From NCBI GenBank assembly GCA_049340005.1, contig JBMPIY010000010.1: a stretch of DNA of 64,000 bases. One strand, written 5' to 3'. The notes beneath the pieces were generated by a model. It did not search any database, had not been told where the DNA came from, and worked only from the letters and a program-made list of their open reading frames with translations. Both the position numbers and the translations under genes were made by a program. Origin of the DNA: CAXBDP01 sp963974465 (GTDB lineage Bacteria; Bacteroidota; Bacteroidia; Cytophagales; Cyclobacteriaceae). Shown piece after piece: positions 1 through 8,194 of this stretch (positions are counted from its first letter, which is position 1; each line of letters begins with the position of its first letter).

Positions 1-102
1 ATACCAAAGCCAAAAAGCGATTGGTTGAAATTATTACAGAGTAGCATTCCAATTAGCAAAATATTTTTCCGCTCTGTGGGATGTTTGTGAGTGTAGGAAG
101 GG

Positions 103-264
103 ATGAAAAAAGTAGTCAAAACCAATCTCGATATCTTTTGGCTAAAAGATAAAAGCCTCGCCGACTTAGATAACCTCCTAGATCCCGACGAACTCGCACT
201 AGAAATTCTAGAAGATGTTGAGGCGGCTTTGGGTGGCTTTAGAGGGATTATTAAGACGCTCTAA
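103..264 (+). pseudogene. 3' relic of a type I restriction methylase gene (hsdM C-terminus)
   Basis: A 53-codon open frame from an ATG at 103 reads like the last ~50 residues of HsdM methylase subunits: the LDIFWLKDKSLADLDNL segment followed by an acidic helix ending in GGFRGIIKTL. In the family this tail is preceded by some 400 residues of methylase. Here the same frame hits TGA and TAG just upstream of 103, so only the tail survives. Another frame (3-44) ends TKAKKRLVEIITE-stop and could be the end of a different upstream gene. No ribosome binding site is evident. I read this as a decayed remnant rather than a small gene. It lies about 200 bp before an XRE/peptidase/PIN operon, which fits a site that has hosted several accessory modules. 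Confidence 0.5.
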
Positions 265-465
265 ATATCACTTAAATACCTAATTGATACCTAGAAATTA
301 AATAGCTCAAGGCTACTTAAAAAATTAAATTCTATACCAACAAGCCTATTTCAAAATGTCACCGCATGAACCATAGGTAAGGGAAAATATGTTACATAAT
401 TTGAAGTTTGATTTAAAATGTCTTGATTTGTAACACAATTGTAAATCCTTTGAAACACACAGCCC

Positions 466-819
466 ATGGATCAAAATCAAATTATAGGATTGAACCTCAG
501 GAGGTATAGGGAAAGTCTAAATCTAACACAAGATATGTTGGCTAGTTATTTAGGCATTAATCGCGAGGAAGTTAGTTATTTTGAGACAGGCAAAAGAATC
601 ATGCCTAGCGCCTTATTGAATAAGGCTGCAAAACTTTTCGGAATTGATGAATATGATTTTTATGATTCAGATGAAGCAGCTGATGTTAAGATTGCACTTG
701 CTTTTAGAGCTGAAACCCTCAGTCCTGAGGATCTTCATCATATAGCTGATTTCAGGAAAATTGTTCTCAATTATTTAGGAATGAAAAAATTCGGACGTAA
801 TGAATCAGCTCATTCTTGA
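466..819 (+). CDS. XRE-family HTH transcriptional regulator (antitoxin-like)
   Basis: A 117-residue protein with an N-terminal helix-turn-helix of the XRE/Cro type at about residues 8-60 (LRRYRESLNLTQDMLASYLG, then the VSYFETGKR recognition-helix region). The C-terminal half is a short helical tail. Its end overlaps the start of the ImmA/IrrE-like gene by 20 bp, so the two are very likely co-translated. XRE regulators paired with ImmA/IrrE (COG2856) peptidases are a known arrangement in mobile elements and predicted toxin-antitoxin loci, where the peptidase cleaves the repressor. This protein probably represses its own operon. No operator was identified in the 200-bp AT-rich region upstream. 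Confidence 0.85.
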   Translation: MDQNQIIGLNLRRYRESLNLTQDMLASYLGINREEVSYFETGKRIMPSALLNKAAKLFGIDEYDFYDSDEAADVKIALAFRAETLSPEDLHHIADFRKIVLNYLGMKKFGRNESAHS

Positions 820-1543
820 AAAAAAGGCAAATGATTTTAGGAACCGTTCTGGCTTCGGGAGTAATGATAGCATCAGACTTAAAAGCTTATTATATAAGCT
901 GGATGTACTAACAGTTTTTAAGCCATTGAGTGCAGGCTTTTCAGGGATGGCTTTAAAAATTGATAAAGAAGGTGAGGTAAAACGCTTTATACTAATTAAT
1001 AGCAATAAAACTTTAGGGCATCAGCATTTTACGATCTGTCATGAGCTTTATCACTTGTTCATACAAGATAACTTCCAATCAATGGTGTGTATGGCAGGAG
1101 AATTCTCTCGCAAAGATAAAGAAGAGTACAATGCGGATGTTTTTGCCGCCCATCTATTGTTACCAGAGAATGGAATAAAATCATTAATCCCTGATAATGA
1201 ATTGGGTAAAGATAAGATAGGTCTAGGGACAGTGATTAAAATTGAGCAGTATTTCTCCTGCTCTAGAGCTGCGCTATTGTACAGACTGAAAGAACTTGGA
1301 ATAATATCTTCCAAAAAATGGGATGAATTTAGCATTCATGTAAAAAGAAGTGCTATCAAATTTGGGTACTCCACAGTGATTTATGAAGATGGTAATCATC
1401 ATGAAGTGATAGGTGACTACGGTAGTATAGCGAGAGATCTTTTTGATAGAGAGCTAATATCTGAGAGCCATTATTATTCTTTACTGCTGGATTTAGGTAT
1501 GAATAGTAATGAATTAGAAAAACTAGAGAATGGGGAAGATTGA
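800..1543 (+). CDS. ImmA/IrrE-family metallopeptidase
   Basis: A 247-residue protein with the zinc-protease motif HELYH at residues 81-85 and the downstream EEYNADVFAAHLLLP segment (about residues 108-122) that supplies the third ligand in COG2856 peptidases. The family cleaves partner XRE repressors, as with ImmA/ImmR of ICEBs1 and IrrE/DdrO of Deinococcus. The start at 800 lies inside the regulator gene, and the end overlaps the PIN gene by 14 bp, so all three genes look translationally coupled. The C-terminal ~90 residues are not recognised and may recognise the partner or a signal. A role in releasing repression of the PIN nuclease is inference from gene order. Confidence 0.85.
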   Translation: MNQLILEKKANDFRNRSGFGSNDSIRLKSLLYKLDVLTVFKPLSAGFSGMALKIDKEGEVKRFILINSNKTLGHQHFTICHELYHLFIQDNFQSMVCMAGEFSRKDKEEYNADVFAAHLLLPENGIKSLIPDNELGKDKIGLGTVIKIEQYFSCSRAALLYRLKELGIISSKKWDEFSIHVKRSAIKFGYSTVIYEDGNHHEVIGDYGSIARDLFDRELISESHYYSLLLDLGMNSNELEKLENGED

Positions 1544-2048
1544 TAAGATTATACTTATTGATGCTGATGTGGTTTCTCATTTTATAAACGGGAGAGCAAT
1601 CTTTCAGCTCCCGAGTATATTTCCCTACAAAATTAAAGTGCTTGATAAAGTTTATTCAGAGCTGTGTAGATTCCCTAAAAAGAAAGTAGAGGTAGATAAC
1701 CTAATCGAATTCAAGTTGCTGGAAATACTGCCTTTTCCTGATGAAAATGAAATGATCAGAAAGGAATATTTTCATATCAAGAAGATGATGTTTAAAGGTG
1801 ATGGAGAGTCTGCATGTCTAGCAGTAGTTCGATATTCCAAGGATATATTAGCTAGTAGCAACTTAAAGGATATCGCTAGTTACTGTAAAATGCATTCCAT
1901 TGAATATTTAACTACAATGGATTTTCTATGTGAAGCATTGAAAAAAGGAGTAATGAATGAAGCTGATTGTAACTCATTTATATCCAAGGTAAAAGCCGCT
2001 GGAAGTAAATTGCCAGTCAGTAAAATTTCGGATTACAAGTGTAAATAA
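1530..2048 (+). CDS. PIN-like domain protein, probable toxin nuclease
   Basis: A 172-residue protein whose start resembles PIN-domain RNases: IILIDADVVSHFI places acidic residues after the first strand (D11, D13). A GDGESACLAV segment near residue 90 and a SSNLKDI stretch near residue 110 match the second and third acidic positions of DUF3368/DUF4411-type PIN proteins. No membrane segment or signal peptide is present. It is the last gene of the XRE-ImmA-PIN trio and overlaps the peptidase gene by 14 bp. PIN toxins usually cleave tRNA or mRNA, so the expected role is a toxin held down by the XRE protein. The family assignment rests on motif spacing only. Confidence 0.65.
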   Translation: MGKIDKIILIDADVVSHFINGRAIFQLPSIFPYKIKVLDKVYSELCRFPKKKVEVDNLIEFKLLEILPFPDENEMIRKEYFHIKKMMFKGDGESACLAVVRYSKDILASSNLKDIASYCKMHSIEYLTTMDFLCEALKKGVMNEADCNSFISKVKAAGSKLPVSKISDYKCK

Positions 2049-2128
2049 TCGAAAAAAATATGTATTCGGCTAGAATTGAGGCAATGTGTAAATGGAAATA
2101 GATGCATTGCTTCCCAAACCATTCTAAA

Positions 2129-2160
2129 CCAAAAAAGGCTCACATTTCTGCGAGCCTTCT
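2129..2160 (-). terminator. Rho-independent terminator after tRNA-Leu
   Basis: On the minus strand a 7-bp stem (AAGGCTC at one arm, GAGCCTT at the other, 10-nt loop) is followed directly by a T run. It sits about 10 bp beyond the 3' end of the tRNA-Leu gene. It also lies 90 bp past the PIN gene and may serve both strands. Confidence 0.75.
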
Positions 2161-2170
2161 TGCTTTTAAG

Positions 2171-2254
2171 TACCCAGGGCCGGGGTCGAACCGGCACGAC
2201 ATTGCTGTCATTGGTGTTTGAGACCAACGCGTCTACCAATTCCGCCACCTGGGC
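2171..2254 (-). tRNA. tRNA-Leu (anticodon CAA)
   Basis: The minus strand folds into a class II tRNA of 84 nt. The acceptor arm begins GCCCAGG and ends CCTGGGT followed by discriminator A. The D arm contains GGCGGAATTGGTAGACGCG. The anticodon stem-loop TTGGT-CTCAAAC-ACCAA gives anticodon CAA (codon UUG, leucine). A short variable arm and a GGTTCGACCC T-arm follow. CCA is not encoded. A terminator follows at 2129-2160. Confidence 0.92.
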
Positions 2255-2261
2255 ATGTACT

Positions 2262-2340
2262 ATTCAAAAACTGGGGTTGGTGTATTAGACCAACGCGCCT
2301 GCCTGCCGTCAGGTAGGTCTACCAATTCCGCCACCTGGGC
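2262..2340 (-). pseudogene. Broken tRNA-Leu copy with a 20-bp insertion
   Basis: Just upstream (minus strand) of the intact tRNA-Leu lies a second copy of its 5' half. The acceptor strand and D arm match exactly up to GGTAGAC. Then 20 extra bases (2298-2317) interrupt the sequence before GCGTTGGT resumes. The anticodon loop is CTAATAC, which gives no leucine anticodon, and homology ends after the anticodon stem, so the variable and T arms are missing. It cannot make a functional tRNA. The duplication and the insertion are read directly by comparison with 2171-2254. Confidence 0.8.
2298..2317. mobile_element. 20-bp palindromic mini-insertion in the tRNA-Leu copy
   Basis: The sequence CCTGCCTGCCGTCAGGTAGG is present in the broken tRNA copy and absent at the matching point (between GCG and TCTACC) of the intact tRNA 65 bp away. 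Its ends are inverted (CCTGCCTG and CAGGTAGG, with a wobble). Near-identical 20-mers interrupt the interspersed repeats at 11610-11629 and 12988-13007. No target duplication is evident. Confidence 0.7.
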
Positions 2341-2428
2341 ATACTATTCGTCCAGAGCCTTCTGCTTTGGGCTTGCAATATTAGGATAAGATTAAATAAT
2401 ACACAAACGTATTTTTCGTAATCCTAAC

Positions 2429-2725
2429 TTAATTTACTTCTAAAAATCTTTTCATGGAGAATGCCAGCGGTTTATCGCTAAATTTCTTTTTGGTTTCTGT
2501 CCAAACCTCACGAAATAAATCGCTGTTTCTGTAATTTTCTAAGTCAGATTCGTCATCCCACATGGAGTAAGTAGTCAATATGTGGTTATGCTGTGCGTCT
2601 TTCAGTAATTCCAAATGGCTACAACCCGGAAAATGTCTAATCTTATGCTTGGTCAAATCGAAGAGGTGGAGAAACTCACTTACCTCTTCTTCTTGAAAAG
2701 TCATTCGTACAATCCTTAAGATCAT
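2429..2725 (-). CDS. Antibiotic biosynthesis monooxygenase (ABM) domain protein
   Basis: A single-domain protein of 98 residues with the dimeric alpha-beta barrel pattern of ABM/putative quinol monooxygenases: an N-terminal strand (ILRIVRMTF), a helix ending before PGCSHLELL, then the TTYSMWDDESDLENYRNSDLF stretch that matches the family's W..E.A...H..S..F region. Members are heme-free monooxygenases or stress proteins; the substrate here is unknown. The gene starts 5 bp after the stop of the SAM hydrolase-family gene on the same strand, so the two probably form an operon. The initial ATG is used; an internal ATG at residue 8 is a possible alternative. Confidence 0.75.
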   Translation of the reverse strand: MILRIVRMTFQEEEVSEFLHLFDLTKHKIRHFPGCSHLELLKDAQHNHILTTYSMWDDESDLENYRNSDLFREVWTETKKKFSDKPLAFSMKRFLEVN

Positions 2726-2730
2726 TAATC

Positions 2731-3765
2731 TTATTCGTTTTTGTTCAAGTTTTCGTTTTCTATTTCTTCTTCGCTTTCGGGTTCTTCTGATTCACTAGCT
2801 TCAAATCTATAGCTAATGGCCATTTCTTGCTCTTCAAATGCCTGATCCATTTCTTCATCCATTTCCTCATCATTTGGGCTCAGAACCATTTCAGGCTCAG
2901 CATCGTCGCTTGCAGAATCAATAGCATTTTCATCCTCCCGCTCCACCGATTCCGTGGCCGAAGTTATACTAAAATAATCAGGAGCTTCTTCCACTTGTAT
3001 AAAAGTGACCGTGATATTGCTATCATAATAAAGCCCAAGGAGTTCCGATGCATTTCCATTATTAATGCCCACTTCCATCAAACCCAGATCATTGAAAATC
3101 ACAAAGCAATCACCAGGCTCAGCATGGCTATAGCTATCTAATATTTTGTGGACTCTTTCTCTGCCAAAGGTGATATAAAATTCATTTTGCCCTCTAAGAG
3201 AAAGAAAAAGCTCTTTTTCCAAATTCGTGATAAGATTACCATAATGATCTACTCTTATCACATTGCCTACCATTTGTTTTTTAGTAGCTTTCACTTGGCG
3301 AGGCAACATGCGTTTGAAATTTTGAGTTGGATTACCCAGATCATAAATACTCGCGCCGCTAGCCAATCGAGCAGCAGCAGCAGCAAAAACATCCTTTGCC
3401 GGGAAAGTCGTTTTCTTATTGGCGGGGAGGTTGATTCGGATAATGGCAGCAGGTTCATTATCGCTTATCAAGCTGAAAAGACCGTTGTTTACACCCAGAA
3501 AATAATGCTCATTTAATTTTAGCGCTAAGAATTCATCTTCCTTGGTATTTACTGAATCTACACCTACCAAATGGACGGTGCCTTTAGGGAAATCATTATA
3601 TATTGATTTTAGAACAAAGGCACCATGTGCAATGTTGAAGTGTTCAATATTATGACTGATGTCTATTATTCGCAGCCCGGGGTTCACACTCAGTATTTTA
3701 GCCTTCACAGCAGCAACATAATGGTCGGAATTTCCGAAATCAGACATAAAAGTGATCAATGCCAT
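2731..3765 (-). CDS. SAM hydroxide adenosyltransferase family protein (DUF62) with acidic tail
   Basis: Residues 1-~265 match the S-adenosyl-L-methionine hydroxide adenosyltransferase/fluorinase-like family: TFMSDFGNSDHYVAAVKAKIL at the start, the HLVGVDSVN segment, GVNNGLFSLI, and the C-terminal beta-barrel region with DHYGNLITN. These enzymes convert SAM and water to adenosine and methionine. Family members are usually about 260-280 residues. This one has a further ~75 residues made mostly of Glu, Asp and Ser, read in frame with no shift. The tail is low complexity and of unknown role. The gene leads an operon with the ABM protein and is divergent from phoH. Confidence 0.85.
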   Translation of the reverse strand: MALITFMSDFGNSDHYVAAVKAKILSVNPGLRIIDISHNIEHFNIAHGAFVLKSIYNDFPKGTVHLVGVDSVNTKEDEFLALKLNEHYFLGVNNGLFSLISDNEPAAIIRINLPANKKTTFPAKDVFAAAAARLASGASIYDLGNPTQNFKRMLPRQVKATKKQMVGNVIRVDHYGNLITNLEKELFLSLRGQNEFYITFGRERVHKILDSYSHAEPGDCFVIFNDLGLMEVGINNGNASELLGLYYDSNITVTFIQVEEAPDYFSITSATESVEREDENAIDSASDDAEPEMVLSPNDEEMDEEMDQAFEEQEMAISYRFEASESEEPESEEEIENENLNKNE

Positions 3766-3857
3766 ATTTGTATAGTTTTTAATCCTTATTTTTGGGTTTC
3801 AGCAAAATAAGCATTTTAATTCCTTATTTAAAACATACATCATAATAGTCCATCGGA

Positions 3858-4823
3858 TTGGTAGAAAAAGTAATTACACTCGAGAACATTTCACTCCCTG
3901 ATTTTTTGGGAGTAGAAAACAAGAATATCAAAACCTTAACGGATGCATTTCCAGAGAGCAGGATAATATCTCGTGGAAATGAAATCCGAATAAAGGGCGC
4001 ACCACCTGAAATTCTCAAAATAAATGGCCTGCTCAATAGCCTGCTAGATCATTACCACAAGTTCGGTAAAGTAACTGAGGATAACGTGAAGAACTTTATC
4101 AAAAAAGGTGAAGATCTAAGTGTGCAAGCAGCAGAAGATGCCGTGCTAATATATGGCACCAAAGGCTATGTGATAAAACCACGTACTGCCAACCAATATG
4201 AGTTGGTAATGGCAGCGCGCCGAAACGATTTGGTATTTGCATTGGGGCCTGCCGGTACAGGAAAAACCTATATTTCTGTGGCTTTGGCCGTTCGTGCGCT
4301 CAAGAACAAGGAAGTAAAGAAAATCATCATCACTCGCCCTGCTGTAGAAGCAGGCGAAAATTTGGGCTTTTTGCCAGGCGATCTCAAGGAAAAGATTGAT
4401 CCATATCTGCGACCTATCTATGATGCGCTGGACGATATGATTCCTGCTGAGAAATTGAAGTTTTATCAAGAATCAAGAACGATAGAAATAGCTCCGTTGG
4501 CTTACATGCGCGGTCGTACTTTGCATGATGCATATATCCTGTTAGACGAAGCACAAAATACCACGCCAATGCAAATCAAAATGTTCTTGACGAGGATGGG
4601 ACCTAATTCCAAAGTGATAATCACGGGAGATTCCTCGCAGGTAGATTTACCCAACAGACAAAAAAGTGGTCTGCATGAAGCAATCCGAATTCTGAAAGAT
4701 GTGAAAGGAATTGGTATGGTAAACCTTACCGCCGAAGATGTTGTGCGCCATAGATTGGTGAAGGACATTATCAATGCTTATGACAAAGCAGAGGCAGGTA
4801 CTCGCAAAGAGGATTCAAAATAA
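3858..4823 (+). CDS. phoH: PhoH family ATPase
   Basis: A 321-residue cytoplasmic P-loop ATPase. Walker A GPAGTGKT is at residues 130-137, and the family signatures ITRPAVEAGENLGFLPGDL, the Walker B region ILLDEAQNTT and ITGDSSQVDLP follow. The N-terminal ~100 residues form the KH-like region of PhoH2/YbeZ-type proteins. YbeZ homologues work with the RNase YbeY in RNA metabolism; no ybeY is visible here. The first usable start is TTG at 3858, since no in-frame ATG lies upstream. The stop overlaps the ATG of the GNAT gene (TAATG), so the two are coupled. Confidence 0.93.
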   Translation: MVEKVITLENISLPDFLGVENKNIKTLTDAFPESRIISRGNEIRIKGAPPEILKINGLLNSLLDHYHKFGKVTEDNVKNFIKKGEDLSVQAAEDAVLIYGTKGYVIKPRTANQYELVMAARRNDLVFALGPAGTGKTYISVALAVRALKNKEVKKIIITRPAVEAGENLGFLPGDLKEKIDPYLRPIYDALDDMIPAEKLKFYQESRTIEIAPLAYMRGRTLHDAYILLDEAQNTTPMQIKMFLTRMGPNSKVIITGDSSQVDLPNRQKSGLHEAIRILKDVKGIGMVNLTAEDVVRHRLVKDIINAYDKAEAGTRKEDSK

Positions 4824-5266
4824 TGAACTGTAAGATTTCAGAAATCAAGGATAAAGCAGAGCTTGATGCTGCTTTTGCAATCCGCTATAAAGTATTTGTC
4901 GATGAACAAAAAGTGCCATTCGATGAAGAATGCGATGAATTTGAAGAGTCATCTATCCACCTAATTGCCAAAGACAATGATGGGAAAGCCCTAGGAACTT
5001 GCCGGTGGCGACAGACGGATAAGGGCATTAAAATGGAGCGATTTGCTGTATTGAAAGAAGCTCGTGGAAAAGGAGTTGGAGCCCGACTTGTCGAAGCATG
5101 CCTTGCCTCAATTTCCTCCCGCCCATTCACCAAAGGCAAAAAACGCTATCTGAATGCCCAAGTTTCTGCCATCCCATTGTATGAAAAATTCGGCTTCAAA
5201 GAAGTAGATGAGCTTTTCGATGAATGTGGAATTATGCATCGCCAAATGGAAAGGCCTGATAGGTAA
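4823..5266 (+). CDS. GNAT family N-acetyltransferase
   Basis: A 147-residue single GNAT domain. RYKVFVDEQKVPFDEECDEFE at the N-terminus is typical of the YjcF/ElaA-like branch. The acetyl-CoA pyrophosphate loop ERFAVLKEARGKGVGARLVE carries the R/Q-x-x-G-x-G/A motif, and LYEKFGFKEV is the C-terminal signature. It probably acetylates a small molecule; the substrate is unknown. It is coupled to phoH through a TAATG overlap and lies 43 bp before comEC. The octamer GCGGGAGG occurs antisense within it at 5115-5122. Confidence 0.88.
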   Translation: MNCKISEIKDKAELDAAFAIRYKVFVDEQKVPFDEECDEFEESSIHLIAKDNDGKALGTCRWRQTDKGIKMERFAVLKEARGKGVGARLVEACLASISSRPFTKGKKRYLNAQVSAIPLYEKFGFKEVDELFDECGIMHRQMERPDR

Positions 5267-5309
5267 TGAATTATCATTTTTGTAAATTGCTTTTAAAGCG
5301 ATTTGCAAA

Positions 5310-7379
5310 ATGTTTTTCTGGAACCCATTTCCATTTCTAAGAATTTCACTAGCAACAGCGGGAGGTATATTACTTGCCTATCATTATCCCGACTTAATAG
5401 CCCATGCGCACTGGTTTTGTTTAGGCTTCGCATTGCTTTTTGGGCTGGTATTGTTTTGGTCGAATACTAAGGCCTCAAAATTTGCTCAATATCTATCAGG
5501 ATTTTTGCTAATTCTCTTTTTCGCTTCCTTTGGTTATGCCCTGCTCATACAGCATGATGAGTCCAGAAATGCAGATCATATCCTGAATATCCATGAAATT
5601 GAATACTGGCAAGGGAAAGTCGAAGGATGGTTGGAAGAAAGAGAAAATACCTACAGAGCAGAGGTATTTGTAGAGAGAGTTTTTACCGATGGGCAATGGA
5701 AAAAAGCTAGCGGGAGGGTGTTGACCTATTTCTCAAAACCGACCGTGGATACGCTGAATCTGCAATATGGCACAGAATTGCTTTTCGCAAATACTCCAAG
5801 ACCGGTGGATCCGCCAATGAATCCAAACGAGTTTGATTATCAAAGTTACTTGGCCGATCAGCAAATATTCCATCAGCATTTTGTGGGGAGCAACCCTTTA
5901 GAAGTAATTGGTCAAAATCCCAGTAATCCACTATTGCAAAGAGCCTATAAGCTCCGCAGTTTTTATCAAGCTAAGCTGAGCGAGAATATTGCAGGTGAAC
6001 AGGAGAAGTCGATTGTTTTGGCGCTTCTACTTGGTATTAAAGATGGACTAGATCATGATTTAAAAGAGGCTTTTTCAGCAGCGGGTGCCATGCATATTTT
6101 GGCCGTTTCGGGTTTGCATGTAGGCATTATTTTTCTTGTGCTTTCGAGTATGTTTTCCTTCCTCAAAACCAGGGGAGGCAAAAAGGGAATCTTTCTGTTT
6201 CTGTTGATAAATCTTTCTGCATTGTGGCTGTACGCTCTTTTGGCGGGAGCGTCGCCTTCCGTATTGCGGGCGAGTACAATGTTTAGCATGATATTGCTCA
6301 CACAAAGCTTTTTTCGTAAAAGCAATATTTATAATAGCCTGGCTTTAGCGGCATTTGTCTTACTCATCTACGACCCATATTTACTTTTTTCAGTTGGTTT
6401 TCAGCTATCCTTTTTGGCGGTGTTCGGCATTGTTTTTATCCAGCCCAAATTGTCTCGATTGCTTGTGTTCGACTCATGGCTCATGCAAAAAGGCTGGGAG
6501 CTCACGGCTGTTTCCGTTGCTGCACAATTGGCCACTTTTCCTTTGGGTTTGCTGTATTTTCATCGATTTCCCAATTTCTTCTTGATCTCCAATTTGGTGG
6601 TGATTCCAGGTGCATTTGGGGTGTTGTTCGTCGGTGTATTTTTCTTCCTCACTTCATGGCTACCTTTTATGGCAAGTTTGCTGGGCACGGTGCTTTACTG
6701 GCTGGTTGCCGTTATCAATAAGTTTGTATTTATGATTGAGGCTTTGCCATTTAGCTCATTTGTCGGTGTTTGGATTAGTCCATCTCAAGCGCTGTTGCTC
6801 TATGCCATCGTAGTAGCGAGTTGTTTAGCTTATGGTTTAGGCGAGCGGTTTTGGTTGCGCACGACTTTTATTGCATCACTTATTTTTCTGACGACCAGCT
6901 ATATGATCGTCCAAAATGCTTATCAAAAGAAGCAACTTACCTTTTATCGAATACCAGGTTTTTCGCATTTGGAGGTTCATCAGGCAGGTGTTTTTACCTC
7001 CCGCTCCGCCAATGTTCCTGCGGATAAAATCGGCTATCATGTGCAACCAAGTCGCATTCGGAATTTGGTGAATCAAGCAGATGAGTCCTCTTTTGTTGAA
7101 CAAGATCCATTTCTTATTTGGGAAGGAAAATCATTTCTTTTTATTGAAAATGAAGACCAAAAATCGGGAGATAGTTTGCAAGTAAACTACCTTGTATTGG
7201 GAAATGATGCCGTTGATAAACTTGCACCTTTGGTGGCAACAATTAATTTTGATTATTTAATCATCGACAGTTCCAACTCTTGGTATCGAGCTAATCAATT
7301 GATGCGGGAGGCGGAGGCATTAGAAATTCAATTTCATAGTATATTGCATCAAGGAGCGTTCACTATTACAACAAACTAA
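5310..7379 (+). CDS. comEC: ComEC/Rec2-type DNA uptake membrane protein
   Basis: A 689-residue polytopic protein. Three hydrophobic segments at the N-terminus precede the DUF4131/OB-like periplasmic region (about residues 25-190). The Competence domain follows, with GIKDGLDHDLKEAFSAAGAMHILAVSGLHVGI, the hallmark of ComEC, and then many membrane segments to about residue 540. The last ~150 residues occupy the place of the metallo-beta-lactamase domain but show no HxHxDH motif, as in shorter Bacteroidota forms. ComEC forms the inner-membrane channel for single-stranded DNA in transformation. Four GCGGGAGG octamers lie inside this gene (5358, 5710, 7007, 7304), the densest cluster in the window. 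Confidence 0.9.
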   Translation: MFFWNPFPFLRISLATAGGILLAYHYPDLIAHAHWFCLGFALLFGLVLFWSNTKASKFAQYLSGFLLILFFASFGYALLIQHDESRNADHILNIHEIEYWQGKVEGWLEERENTYRAEVFVERVFTDGQWKKASGRVLTYFSKPTVDTLNLQYGTELLFANTPRPVDPPMNPNEFDYQSYLADQQIFHQHFVGSNPLEVIGQNPSNPLLQRAYKLRSFYQAKLSENIAGEQEKSIVLALLLGIKDGLDHDLKEAFSAAGAMHILAVSGLHVGIIFLVLSSMFSFLKTRGGKKGIFLFLLINLSALWLYALLAGASPSVLRASTMFSMILLTQSFFRKSNIYNSLALAAFVLLIYDPYLLFSVGFQLSFLAVFGIVFIQPKLSRLLVFDSWLMQKGWELTAVSVAAQLATFPLGLLYFHRFPNFFLISNLVVIPGAFGVLFVGVFFFLTSWLPFMASLLGTVLYWLVAVINKFVFMIEALPFSSFVGVWISPSQALLLYAIVVASCLAYGLGERFWLRTTFIASLIFLTTSYMIVQNAYQKKQLTFYRIPGFSHLEVHQAGVFTSRSANVPADKIGYHVQPSRIRNLVNQADESSFVEQDPFLIWEGKSFLFIENEDQKSGDSLQVNYLVLGNDAVDKLAPLVATINFDYLIIDSSNSWYRANQLMREAEALEIQFHSILHQGAFTITTN

Positions 7380-7383
7380 GATT

Positions 7384-8154
7384 ATGATCACCCAATACGA
7401 AGTAAAAAACCGAATAGCCTACATCACTCTAAATAGACCTGAAAAGCGAAATGCCATCAGCAATGATATGGTGTCTGAATTGATGGGTGCATTTACAAAA
7501 GCCGAGCAAGATGAATCGGTGAAAGTGGTGGTTTTGAGGTCGAATGGTTCTTCTTTTTGTGCAGGTGCTGATTTGGCTTATCTTCAAAAGTTGCAAAAAT
7601 TTACCTACTCAGAAAACCTCGAAGATTCCAATCATCTGAAAGGACTTTTCTTGAAGATTTACACGCTAAGCAAGGTGGTAATCGCTCAAATTCAAGGGCA
7701 TGCATTGGCGGGAGGATGTGGTTTGGCGACTGTTTGCGATTTTAGTTTTTCGGTGCCTGAGGCAAAATTTGGCTATACAGAAGTGCGAATTGGTTTTATT
7801 CCAGCTTTGGTGAAAGTATTCTTAATCCGCAAAATTGGTGAAGGCAAAGCCCGTGAATTGTTACTAACAGGCGACCTGATCGAAGCTGAAAAAGCTAAGG
7901 ATTTGGGACTGATAAATTATGTGGTGAGTGCCGATGAATTGGAAAGTAAAGTGGAGGAATTTGCGCAAAAGCTGATAACCCAAAACTCTGCCCAGTCGAT
8001 GGCTTATACCAAAAAGATGATCTGCGAAGTACAAGGAAAAGGTTTGGAAGATGCCCTAAAATATGCTGCAGAAATGAATGCCAAAGCCCGCGCCAGTGAA
8101 GATTGCCAAAAAGGAATTGCTGCGTTTTTGAATAAGGAGAAGGTTGAGTGGTAG
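7384..8154 (+). CDS. Enoyl-CoA hydratase/isomerase family protein
   Basis: A 256-residue crotonase-fold protein. RPEKRNAIS, the oxyanion-hole segment SSFCAGADLAYL (about residues 55-66) and the second CoA-site block IQGHALAGGCGLATVCDF (about residues 101-118) are all present, followed by ARELLLTGDLIEAEKAKDLGL. Crotonases hydrate or isomerise acyl-CoA in fatty-acid or branched amino-acid breakdown. A methylglutaconyl-CoA hydratase-like role is possible but not decided by the sequence. It begins 4 bp after the comEC stop, so it is probably in the same transcript without a functional link. The interspersed repeats start shortly after it. Confidence 0.88.
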   Translation: MITQYEVKNRIAYITLNRPEKRNAISNDMVSELMGAFTKAEQDESVKVVVLRSNGSSFCAGADLAYLQKLQKFTYSENLEDSNHLKGLFLKIYTLSKVVIAQIQGHALAGGCGLATVCDFSFSVPEAKFGYTEVRIGFIPALVKVFLIRKIGEGKARELLLTGDLIEAEKAKDLGLINYVVSADELESKVEEFAQKLITQNSAQSMAYTKKMICEVQGKGLEDALKYAAEMNAKARASEDCQKGIAAFLNKEKVEW

Positions 8155-8194
8155 TTGAATTGGAGGTTGGTGTTGTAATAACGAAATATTGATC

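Noticed and set aside
1..264. A working type I restriction-modification system at the left edge
   Set aside because: Only the last ~50 codons of a methylase-like gene remain, with stops directly upstream; the rest would have to lie outside the window in another frame.
2076..2288. Open frame of 70 codons on the plus strand
   Set aside because: It runs through the terminator, the tRNA-Leu gene and the broken copy; it is a shadow of RNA gene sequence.
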